A program made the position numbers and the translations under genes. The notes under the pieces were generated by a model. The model was not told the DNA's origin and made no database searches. It worked only from the letters and a program-made list of their open reading frames with translations. A stretch of 7,220 bases of DNA. Origin: Bacteroidota bacterium. Its GTDB lineage: Bacteria > Bacteroidota > Bacteroidia > Flavobacteriales > Flavobacteriaceae. The stretch spans positions 1 through 7,220 of the forward strand of contig JADWMI010000118.1 of NCBI GenBank assembly GCA_015767395.1. The letters are read 5' to 3'. Shown here piece by piece: positions 1 to 6,144 of this stretch; the first letter of the stretch is position 1, and the number at the start of each line of letters is the position of its first letter.

Positions 1-1092
1 TTTTTAACCACTTGGTACCCTCTTAATTTTGAAAGTAAAATAAAAGGAAGGCGAATATTGTTTGATGACATATTACCGCTATTTGAAAAATTACCTTCCA
101 TATTTAAAAAAGAAATTTTAGGTTATTCAGAAAATGAGATACCTATTTATAAAATATCAATAGGTTCTGGTCCTAAAAAAATATTGAGTTGGTCTCAAAT
201 GCACGGAAATGAAAGCACAGGAACCAAAGCCTTGTTTGATTTATTTATTTTTTTTAAATCAAATGATTTAGAAGCAAAAAATATAAGCAATCAAATTCTA
301 GCCAATTGCACATTAGAATTTATAGTTTTATTAAACCCTGATGGAGCAATAAAGTTCACAAGAGAAAATGCTAACAATATCGATTTAAATAGGGATGCCG
401 TAGATAGAAAAGCTATTGAAAGTAAGCTACTACGTAATACACTTGATAAATTCAAGCCACATTATTGCTTTAATTTACATGACCAGCGCAGTATTTTTAA
501 TGTCAAAGGAACTGAAAACCCTGCTACAATTTCTTTTTTAGCACCTTCGGAAGATCTAGAAAGAACTATAACTGAAGGTAGAAAACAAACAATGAACGTA
601 ATTGTTTCCATGAATGCATTGTTACAAAAATTGATTCCAAATCAAATAGGGAGATATACTGATGAGTTTTATCCTACGGCCACTGGAGATAATTTTCAAA
701 AACTAGGGTATAACACTGTACTAATTGAAGCTGGCCATTTTAAGAATGACTATGAGAGAGAAATAACTAGAATGTATAATTTTTTCGCGATTTTACAAGG
801 AATTTATTTTATTGCTACCGATTCAGATGATTCAAATCACACACCTTATTATAATATTCCTAATAATGACAATAAATTTTTGGATATAATATATAATAAT
901 GTAGTGATTGATGGAAATAATAAAAAATCTATTGTAGATATAGGTATTCAATTGAAATTCAAAGTATTAAACAACGAACTTGTTGATTATGAATACATTG
1001 AGCAAAAAGGAGATTTAACAAACTACCATACTTACAATCGTATAAATAAGGAGAATATTAGTATTTTGGATTTAAAATTATCAAATTCGTAA
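1..1092 (+). CDS. M14-family zinc carboxypeptidase, 5' end cut by window edge
   Basis: Probable zinc metallocarboxypeptidase that removes C-terminal residues from peptides. Numbering from the TTG at 58, the M14 catalytic set is complete: zinc ligands H49 and E52 in MHGNES, the NPDGA motif at 93-97, substrate-binding N111-R112 in IDLNRD, third zinc ligand H141 in NLHDQ, and general base E224 in LIEAGHF. The C-terminal part (about 250-344) has no motif I recognise. The frame is open back to base 1 with no in-frame ATG. The codons before TTG 58 read ESKIKGRRI, which resembles the segment just before the first conserved helix in flavobacterial relatives as I recall them. I therefore take the gene to start outside the window and TTG 58 to be internal, despite a purine-rich AAAAGGAAGG at 42-51. 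The missing N-terminus means a signal peptide cannot be assessed. No clear terminator follows. The M14 call is firm; the substrate is unknown. Confidence 0.88.
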   Translation, partial: FLTTWYPLNFESKIKGRRILFDDILPLFEKLPSIFKKEILGYSENEIPIYKISIGSGPKKILSWSQMHGNESTGTKALFDLFIFFKSNDLEAKNISNQILANCTLEFIVLLNPDGAIKFTRENANNIDLNRDAVDRKAIESKLLRNTLDKFKPHYCFNLHDQRSIFNVKGTENPATISFLAPSEDLERTITEGRKQTMNVIVSMNALLQKLIPNQIGRYTDEFYPTATGDNFQKLGYNTVLIEAGHFKNDYEREITRMYNFFAILQGIYFIATDSDDSNHTPYYNIPNNDNKFLDIIYNNVVIDGNNKKSIVDIGIQLKFKVLNNELVDYEYIEQKGDLTNYHTYNRINKENISILDLKLSNS

Positions 1093-1100
1093 ATTTTATG

Positions 1101-1130
1101 TTTGATTTTCAATAAATTTTAATAAATTTG
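1101..1130 (+). promoter_or_regulatory. Bacteroidetes-type promoter of the lrp-like gene
   Basis: TTTG at 1101-1104 and TAAATTTG at 1123-1130 are separated by 18 bases. The second matches the TAnnTTTG -7 consensus in full and is followed by the preferred pyrimidine. Transcription would begin around 1135-1137, leaving a leader of roughly 20 bases before the ATG at 1155. This suggests that the regulator is transcribed separately from the peptidase gene. The match is seen; promoter activity is inferred. Confidence 0.6.
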
Positions 1131-1154
1131 TATATTATTTAACAAATACACATC

Positions 1155-1634
1155 ATGAAAAAATTCGTGCTCGATGAAGTTGATCATCAAATATTAGATA
1201 TTTTAATAGAAAATGCAAGAACTCCATTTACAGATATTGCAAAAAAATTAGTAGTTTCAGCTGGAACAATTCATGTTCGAGTTAAAAAAATGGAAGATGA
1301 AGGGATTATAAAAGGGTCTACTTTAACGCTTGATTATGAAAAAATGGGTTACTCATTTATTTCTCACGTTGGAATTTACCTTGAGAAGACTTCAAAAACT
1401 AAGATTGTAATTAATGAATTAAAGCAAATACCTAATGTAACGGTTGCCTTTATTACAGCTGGGAAATTTAATATATTCTGTAAAATTAGAGCTCGTGACA
1501 CAACACATGCCAAAGAAATAATTTTTGAAATTGATGATATTGATGGGGTTTCAAGAACTGAAACTATGATTTCTTTGGAAGAAAGCATCAATGATAAAAC
1601 AAGGTTAATGCATTCGATTTTTAAAGAACTTTAA
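1155..1634 (+). CDS. Lrp/AsnC-family transcriptional regulator
   Basis: A 159-residue protein with the standard length and two-domain plan of the feast/famine regulators. Residues about 5-55 form the N-terminal winged helix-turn-helix (LDEVDHQILDILIENAR, then IAKKLVVSAGTIHVRVKKME), with the recognition helix near 34-46 and the family pattern EGIIKG just after it. Residues about 68-145 form the C-terminal RAM domain, including TAGKFNIFCKIRARD, where family members oligomerise and bind amino-acid effectors. The ATG at 1155 follows a good promoter with no competing start. The gene is flanked by its own promoter and a strong terminator, so it is probably monocistronic. The next gene encodes a branched-chain-type 2-oxoacid dehydrogenase E1. 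In Pseudomonas, BkdR, a member of the same family, controls the equivalent enzyme, so local control of that gene is a reasonable inference. Ligand and targets cannot be read from the sequence. Confidence 0.93.
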   Translation: MKKFVLDEVDHQILDILIENARTPFTDIAKKLVVSAGTIHVRVKKMEDEGIIKGSTLTLDYEKMGYSFISHVGIYLEKTSKTKIVINELKQIPNVTVAFITAGKFNIFCKIRARDTTHAKEIIFEIDDIDGVSRTETMISLEESINDKTRLMHSIFKEL

Positions 1635-1659
1635 GCTTAGCTTATAAAAATATTTTGTT

Positions 1660-1696
1660 AAACACCTTAGTAATAAATTTCTAAGGTGTTTTTTTT
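1660..1696 (+). terminator. Rho-independent terminator after the lrp-like gene
   Basis: AACACCTTAG (1661-1670) pairs perfectly with CTAAGGTGTT (1681-1690), extended by A1660 with T1691. The loop is TAATAAATTT and an unbroken T run covers 1689-1696. This is a textbook intrinsic terminator, 26 bases after the regulator's stop codon. The end of its T-tract also supplies the -33 element of the next promoter. Confidence 0.9.
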
Positions 1697-1722
1697 GGCT
1701 TCTAACTTTATTAGTATATTTG
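1694..1722 (+). promoter_or_regulatory. Promoter of the E1 gene, overlapping the terminator T-tract
   Basis: TTTG at 1694-1697 and TATATTTG at 1715-1722, 17 bases apart, match the Bacteroidetes -33/-7 elements. The -33 element shares its T residues with the terminator tail. The -7 element contains the TTG at 1720 that could be mistaken for a start codon. Transcription starting near 1727-1729 would leave only about ten bases before the ATG at 1738. Confidence 0.55.
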
Positions 1723-1737
1723 ACTATACATTATAAA

Positions 1738-3741
1738 ATGAGAGCAGAAAATAGTATAATTGGAGGAATAACATTCAATCGAGAAAATTATTCGGATAAG
1801 CAGCTGATTGAATTGTACCAAGCGCTTTTAAAACCGAGGATTATTGAAGAGAAGATGCTCATTCTTCTGCGCCAAGGTAAAATTTCAAAATGGTTTTCAG
1901 GGATTGGACAAGAAGCCATTTCTGTTGGCGTAACTAAATCGTTGGCTTTTGATGAGTACATTTTACCTTTACACCGTAATTTAGGTGTTTTTACTTCAAG
2001 AAATATTCCTTTGCATCAACTTTTTTCTCAATGGCAAGGAAAATTAAACGGTTTCACAAATGGCCGAGATCGTTCATTTCATTTTGGAACACACCAATAT
2101 AATATAATAGGAATGATTTCCCATCTTGGGCCTCAACTTGGAGTTGCTAATGGAATCGCTTTGGGAAATTTATTAAAAAAAGAATCCAAAGTTACAGCTG
2201 TTTTTACGGGGGATGGAGGTACAAGTGAAGGTGACTTTCATGAAGCCTTAAACATTGCCGCTGTTTGGAGTTTACCTGTGCTATTTTGTGTAGAAAACAA
2301 CGGATATGGTTTGTCAACGCCATCGAGTGAACAATTTAAATGTCAGAACATAGCAGATAAAGGTATTGGTTATGGTATGGAAAGCCATATTATTGATGGA
2401 AATAATATTTTAGAAGTTCATACAAAAATAAGTGAAATAGCGACGAGCGTTAGAAAGAATCCACGTCCAATTTTAATTGAATTTAGAACCTTTAGGATGA
2501 GAGGCCATGAAGAGGCTAGTGGCAATAAATATGTTCCACATAATTTGATAGAAGATTGGACACAAAAAGATCCCGTAGATAATTTTTATTCGTTTTTAAA
2601 AAGAGAAAAAATTATTTCTGAAGATCTTAATGTATTAATCAAAGAAGATATTTTTCATGAAGTAAGTGAACATTTAACAATTTCTTTTAATGAGGGAGCT
2701 ATAAAATCGACCATAAAAAATGAATTGACAGATGTATATAAACACTTTAATTATATTGAAAAAAAACCATCAATTAAAACTTCAAATATTCGATTTGTTG
2801 ATGCTATATCACAAGGTCTTGAGCAAAGTTTAGAACGCTCAAACAACCTAGTAATTATGGGGCAGGATATAGCGGAATATGGTGGTGTTTTTAAAATCAC
2901 AAAAGGCTTTTTAGAAAAATTCGGGAAAGAAAGAATTAGAAACACACCCATTTGTGAATCGGGTATCATTGAAGCAGCATACGGCCTTTCTGTTAAGGGC
3001 TACAAATCTGTGGTAGAGCTCCAATTCTCAGATTTTATTACTTCCGGATTTAATCCAGTAATAAACTTATTGGCTAAATCATATTACAGATGGGGGCAAA
3101 GTGCTGATATTGTATTAAGAATGCCTTGTGGGGCGGGTATAGGCGCTGGTCCATTTCATAGTCAGACAAATGAAGCTTGGTTTACAAAAACGCCAGGATT
3201 AAAGGTTGTTTACCCCGCATTTCCATATGATGCAAAGGGCTTATTGGCTACTGCTATTGAAGATGAAAACCCAGTAATGTTTTTTGAACACAAAGCATTG
3301 TACCGAACAATTTATCAGAATGTTCCTGATAATTATTATACCATCCCATTTGGGAAAGCAGCTGTCGTGACTGAAGGATTTGATATTTCAATTATTTCTT
3401 ATGGATTAGGAGTTCATTGGGCGCTGAACGAAATTGAGAAAAATCATATCTCAGCAGATTTGATTGATTTAAGAACATTACAACCTTTAGATACGGAGTC
3501 TATTTACCAATCTGTTAGAAAAACAGGGAAAGTCTTAATATTACAAGAAGACAGTCTTTTTGGAGGGATTGCGTCTGATATTTCAGCCTTAATAAATGAA
3601 AATTGCTTTGAATACCTAGATGCGCCTATAAAAAGAGTAGGTAGTTTGGAAACGCCAATTCCATTCGCTAAAAATTTAGAAAAACTGTATTTACCTATTG
3701 ATAGACTACACGATGAAATCATAAATCTTCTCAACTATTAA
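1738..3741 (+). CDS. Fused alpha/beta E1 of 2-oxoacid dehydrogenase (branched-chain type)
   Basis: Thiamine-diphosphate E1 that decarboxylates a 2-oxoacid and passes the acyl group to the lipoyl E2 of the complex; probably cytoplasmic, with 2-oxoisovalerate-type acids as likely substrates. Alpha and beta chains, usually separate, form one 667-residue chain. Residues about 20-325 are the alpha half: the ThDP motif runs from GDG at 158-160 to NN at 187-188, followed by NNGYGLSTPSSEQF, which resembles branched-chain E1 alpha more than pyruvate E1 alpha. After a linker, the beta half (about 352-667) has GQDIAEYGG from 375, ESG with the expected catalytic glutamate E407, GPFHSQ with conserved H474, and a transketolase C-terminal domain from about 535. 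I chose ATG 1738 over the in-frame TTG 1720 because the TTG lies inside the -7 element. No E2 or E3 gene is visible here. A pyruvate- or acetoin-type substrate is not excluded. Confidence 0.92.
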   Translation: MRAENSIIGGITFNRENYSDKQLIELYQALLKPRIIEEKMLILLRQGKISKWFSGIGQEAISVGVTKSLAFDEYILPLHRNLGVFTSRNIPLHQLFSQWQGKLNGFTNGRDRSFHFGTHQYNIIGMISHLGPQLGVANGIALGNLLKKESKVTAVFTGDGGTSEGDFHEALNIAAVWSLPVLFCVENNGYGLSTPSSEQFKCQNIADKGIGYGMESHIIDGNNILEVHTKISEIATSVRKNPRPILIEFRTFRMRGHEEASGNKYVPHNLIEDWTQKDPVDNFYSFLKREKIISEDLNVLIKEDIFHEVSEHLTISFNEGAIKSTIKNELTDVYKHFNYIEKKPSIKTSNIRFVDAISQGLEQSLERSNNLVIMGQDIAEYGGVFKITKGFLEKFGKERIRNTPICESGIIEAAYGLSVKGYKSVVELQFSDFITSGFNPVINLLAKSYYRWGQSADIVLRMPCGAGIGAGPFHSQTNEAWFTKTPGLKVVYPAFPYDAKGLLATAIEDENPVMFFEHKALYRTIYQNVPDNYYTIPFGKAAVVTEGFDISIISYGLGVHWALNEIEKNHISADLIDLRTLQPLDTESIYQSVRKTGKVLILQEDSLFGGIASDISALINENCFEYLDAPIKRVGSLETPIPFAKNLEKLYLPIDRLHDEIINLLNY

Positions 3742-3749
3742 CCAGCCAA

Positions 3750-3776
3750 CTGATTTTTATCATCTAAAAAAATCAG
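3750..3776 (+). other. Inverted repeat between the E1 and kinase genes
   Basis: CTGATTTTT (3750-3758) is the exact reverse complement of AAAAATCAG (3768-3776), with a nine-base spacer. It begins nine bases after the E1 stop. It has no T-tract downstream (GATAAATCAT follows) and its stem is mostly A-T pairs, so it is a poor intrinsic terminator. It overlaps the TGA-N6-TCA site and may be partly a by-product of it. The repeat is certain; its function is not known. Confidence 0.4.
3751..3762 (+). promoter_or_regulatory. Candidate CRP/FNR-like site before the kinase gene
   Basis: TGATTTTTATCA is a perfect TGAT-N4-ATCA palindrome, the core of the classical FNR box (TTGAT-N4-ATCAA). It lies 53 bases before the ATG at 3816. 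No good TAnnTTTG element follows; the best I see is a weak TAACTTAC at 3786-3793. An activator-dependent promoter is therefore possible. The site would suit autoregulation by the CRP-type regulator of this operon, but AT-rich sequence makes chance matches easy. Confidence 0.35.
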
Positions 3777-3815
3777 GATAAATCATAACTTACACAATCA
3801 TTGATTGCTAATATT

Positions 3816-5000
3816 ATGATTTTAACTGAAAAAACTTCGTTTTATAAGGTTTGCTTTGATTCCATGAAGCTAGGTATTCTGGTGTTTGACAAGCATAAAA
3901 ATATAGTACTTGCAAACAATCCTTCATCGCAAATTTTTGGATATAGAAGCAAAGTTATTTTTGAAAGGAAAATAGATGTTTTAATTCAGAACTCAAGTCT
4001 TCTTGATGAATTTATTACAAACCCACAAAAAAAAATATTCAAATCCCCCATTAACCTTACTGGTATTAAACAAAATAAAGAGCTGATATTTATTGAGGTT
4101 AATTTTGGGAAAATCGAGTATGAAGGTGAATTTTATTACAAAGCTTTAATTTCAGATATTAGTCTTAGAAAAAAAGAAGAGGAAAAAATTAACTGCTTAA
4201 ATGTACAATTAGAAGAAGAAGTAAAGCTTCGGAATTTTGAACTCGTAAAGGTTATAGAACAATTAAAAAAATCGTTGAGCAAAGAAAAAGAATTAAACAA
4301 TTTAAAAACCAAATTTATAACCTTAGCATCACACGAGTTTAAAACACCGCTAAGTGCTATACTTTCATCGGCCCAATTAATGGATAAATATGCCGATCTA
4401 GAAAATATTGAAAAACAAAAAGAACATTTAGAAAAGGTGAAAATAATGGTGAGTCGTTTAAATGGAATGCTCGATGATTTTTTAAATTTAGAAAATATAG
4501 AAATGGGCATTATAAAACCGGACTTTAGTTTTTTTAAAATAAGCCATTTGGCGAATCATATTTCTCAAGATACAACACCGTTTTTAGGAAAAAATCAAAC
4601 CTTAACATTCGACATTATTAATGATGATACCATTTACCACGACAAAAAAATAATCAATATTATTTTAACAAATTTATTGTACAACGCCATTAAATATTCC
4701 AATGAAAACAGCATCATTAAAATTGCGATAAGAACAAATGCGGATCATATTTATTTCAGTGTAAAAGACAACGGTATTGGAATTCCTAAAAATGAACAGA
4801 ACTTAATATTTAATCGGTTTTTTAGAGCTAAAAACGCTTTGTATTACCCAGGAACAGGCATCGGTTTAAATATTTCAAAAGGGTATATAAACAATTTAAA
4901 TGGAAATATTTCCTTTGAAAGTACCATAAACAAAGGGACTACTTTTAATGTTCAATTGCCAAAAATTTATTGCCATGAAAAAAAAGGTATTGTTAATTGA
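3816..5000 (+). CDS. Soluble PAS-domain sensor histidine kinase
   Basis: A 394-residue kinase that autophosphorylates on histidine and should pass the phosphate to the response regulator encoded next to it. A PAS domain (about 13-115, including GILVFDKHKNIVLANNPSSQIFGY) ends in the usual DISLRKKEEE. A charged coiled coil follows (about 120-165). The phospho-acceptor helix carries SHEFKTPL with H173. The ATPase domain has the N box NLLYNAIKYS (286-295), G1 DNGIGI (318-323), an F box FNRFFRA and G2 GTGIGL (346-351). There is no signal peptide or membrane span, so it should sense a cytoplasmic signal. The PAS domain shows no heme or flavin motif I can identify, so the ligand is unknown. I chose ATG 3816 over the in-frame TTG 3801, five codons earlier, because nothing favours the rarer start. 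Its last 26 bases overlap the regulator gene, indicating one operon and probable translational coupling. Confidence 0.93.
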   Translation: MILTEKTSFYKVCFDSMKLGILVFDKHKNIVLANNPSSQIFGYRSKVIFERKIDVLIQNSSLLDEFITNPQKKIFKSPINLTGIKQNKELIFIEVNFGKIEYEGEFYYKALISDISLRKKEEEKINCLNVQLEEEVKLRNFELVKVIEQLKKSLSKEKELNNLKTKFITLASHEFKTPLSAILSSAQLMDKYADLENIEKQKEHLEKVKIMVSRLNGMLDDFLNLENIEMGIIKPDFSFFKISHLANHISQDTTPFLGKNQTLTFDIINDDTIYHDKKIINIILTNLLYNAIKYSNENSIIKIAIRTNADHIYFSVKDNGIGIPKNEQNLIFNRFFRAKNALYYPGTGIGLNISKGYINNLNGNISFESTINKGTTFNVQLPKIYCHEKKGIVN

Positions 5001-6027
5001 AGACGATAAAATAGTAAGAGAAAATACTTCTGAAATTTTAGAATTGGCGAACTATCATATTGAAATTGCAGAAAATGGAAAAATAGGGGTTGCAAAGGCA
5101 AAAACCTTTAAGCCCGACATTATTATTTGTGATATTTTAATGCCTGTTCTAGATGGCTATGGCGTGCTTCAAATTGTATCAAAAATACCTGAATTAGAAC
5201 ATATTCCTTTTATTTTTTTAACAGCAAAAACACATCATGAAGATTTAAGAAAAGGAATGGAGTTAGGCGCTGATGATTACTTATACAAACCTTTTGAAGA
5301 GTCTGAATTATTAAGAGCAATTGACAGTAGATTGAAAAGGGTAGAAGTCTTTGAACACAAAGCGCAGCTAAAAGAACCAAATAAAGAAAGTAGTCAAAAG
5401 AATTTAAAAAGCATTAAAAATATTGATCAGTTTTTAGCCAAGAAAAGGGTTTTTAAATATAAAAAAGATGAAACCATTTATTGTGAAGACACAAAAAGCT
5501 ACCAAATTTTTTTAATGAAATCAGGATTGGTTAAAACCTACAAAACCAATGAGCTAGGAAAAGAATTTAACACCGGTTATTATAGCAAAGAGCAATATTT
5601 TGGTTACGTTGCATTTGTTAAAAACATACCACATTTTGAAAACGCGAAGGCCGTTACATCAACACAGCTATACAAAATTGAGAGAGAAGAAATCACAGCC
5701 ATCATAAACAATAACCACCATATAATATATTCTTTTATCGACCTACTTGCTAATGAATTGTACACTACAAAAGAACAGTTTTTATCTTTGGCTTATGGTT
5801 CAGTTAGGAACAAAACTGCTATAACACTTCTATATTTATTAGAAAAATATCCTTTAAAATCTGAAAATGAAATTTACATTGATCGTTTTAATTTAGCAAA
5901 TTCTATAGGAATTGCAAAAGAGACTTTGACAAGAACCTTACACGATTTTAAAGATGAAAAATTAATTGAAGTAACCACCAAAGGAATACGAATAATAAAC
6001 AAAGATAAACTACTTAAAGTAAACTAA
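4975..6027 (+). CDS. Response regulator with receiver, cNMP-type and CRP winged-helix domains
   Basis: A 350-residue DNA-binding response regulator. Residues 1-122 are a complete receiver: acidic pair D10-D11, phospho-acceptor D53 in ICDILMP, T83, and K105 in YKPF. A hydrophilic linker (about 123-150) leads to a CRP/FNR-like beta-roll (about 152-255), a long dimer helix, and a C-terminal winged helix-turn-helix (about 277-345, with recognition helix near AKETLTRTLHDF). The beta-roll lacks the arginine-serine/threonine pair that binds cAMP phosphate in E. coli CRP: the matching stretch reads YFGYVAFVKNIPHFENA. The protein has only two cysteines, so an FNR-type iron-sulfur cluster is unlikely. 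Phosphorylation by the kinase is therefore the probable switch. The ATG at 4975 begins the receiver exactly (MKKKVLLIEDD); an in-frame ATG at 4948 would add nine residues foreign to the fold. Its targets may be the TGA-N6-TCA sites nearby. Confidence 0.93.
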   Translation: MKKKVLLIEDDKIVRENTSEILELANYHIEIAENGKIGVAKAKTFKPDIIICDILMPVLDGYGVLQIVSKIPELEHIPFIFLTAKTHHEDLRKGMELGADDYLYKPFEESELLRAIDSRLKRVEVFEHKAQLKEPNKESSQKNLKSIKNIDQFLAKKRVFKYKKDETIYCEDTKSYQIFLMKSGLVKTYKTNELGKEFNTGYYSKEQYFGYVAFVKNIPHFENAKAVTSTQLYKIEREEITAIINNNHHIIYSFIDLLANELYTTKEQFLSLAYGSVRNKTAITLLYLLEKYPLKSENEIYIDRFNLANSIGIAKETLTRTLHDFKDEKLIEVTTKGIRIINKDKLLKVN

Positions 6028-6041
6028 ATAGTTTCCTTTCT

Positions 6042-6055
6042 TGACGAGAATCATT
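6042..6055 (+). promoter_or_regulatory. Distal CRP/FNR-like site upstream of hsp20
   Basis: TGACGAGAATCATT has the TGA-N6-TCA form of FNR/CRP-family operators and, with the preceding T, matches eight of ten FNR-box positions (TTGAC-N4-ATCAT). It agrees with the proximal site at 11 of 14 bases, all differences being transitions. It begins 22 bases upstream of that site, about two helical turns, so proteins on both would face the same side of the DNA. Confidence 0.5.
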
Positions 6056-6063
6056 TTTTCTAA

Positions 6064-6077
6064 TGATGAGGGTCATT
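6064..6077 (+). promoter_or_regulatory. Proximal CRP/FNR-like site upstream of hsp20
   Basis: TGATGAGGGTCATT; with the two preceding bases it forms AATGA-N6-TCATT, a five-base dyad. Its right end touches the proposed -33 TTG at 6076-6078. If transcription starts near 6112, the dyad centre lies close to -41.5, the classical class II activator position of CRP and FNR. The geometry depends on an unproven start site. Confidence 0.5.
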
Positions 6078-6106
6078 GCAAAGCATTTTATATTCAAATA
6101 ATTTAG
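6076..6106 (+). promoter_or_regulatory. Possible hsp20 promoter
   Basis: TTG at 6076-6078 and TAATTTAG at 6099-6106, 20 bases apart, resemble the Bacteroidetes elements with one mismatch in the -7 box (A where T is expected). An imperfect -7 element fits a promoter that needs an activator. The leader would be about 33 bases and A/T-rich. I see no CIRCE (HrcA) inverted repeat. Confidence 0.35.
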
Positions 6107-6144
6107 CTTCATCAATAAGAAGTTTAATTAAATAGTATAAAATT

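Noticed and set aside
1175..1186. TGA-N6-TCA match within the lrp-like gene
   Set aside because: It lies in conserved coding sequence for the helix-turn-helix domain, downstream of the promoter; taken as a chance match showing the background rate of the short motif.
1632..1644. TAAGC-TTA-GCTTA inverted repeat at the lrp stop codon
   Set aside because: Arms of only five bases with a three-base spacer in AT-rich DNA, and no T-tract; the real terminator is the larger hairpin just downstream.
1720..1737. TTG at 1720 as start of the E1 gene
   Set aside because: The TTG starts inside the proposed -7 promoter element and would lie upstream of the predicted transcript start; ATG 1738 is in frame and keeps every conserved residue.
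3750..3776. Intrinsic terminator after the E1 gene
   Set aside because: The inverted repeat is almost all A-T and has no downstream T-tract, so it is listed only as an inverted repeat; no convincing E1 terminator was found.
3801..3815. TTG at 3801 as start of the histidine kinase
   Set aside because: An in-frame ATG lies five codons downstream and the extra residues add nothing recognisable to the PAS domain.
4136..4510. Open frame on the minus strand inside the kinase gene, the longest of several minus-strand frames
   Set aside because: It lies opposite a well-supported kinase coding region, is low-complexity (serine- and phenylalanine-rich, as expected from antisense of lysine/glutamate codons), and has no recognisable domain. 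The shorter minus-strand frames at 1376-1591, 2751-2969, 3504-3734 and 6186-6392 are likewise shadows.
4948..4974. ATG at 4948 as start of the response regulator
   Set aside because: It would add nine residues before a receiver that begins normally at ATG 4975, and would enlarge the overlap with the kinase gene without any benefit.
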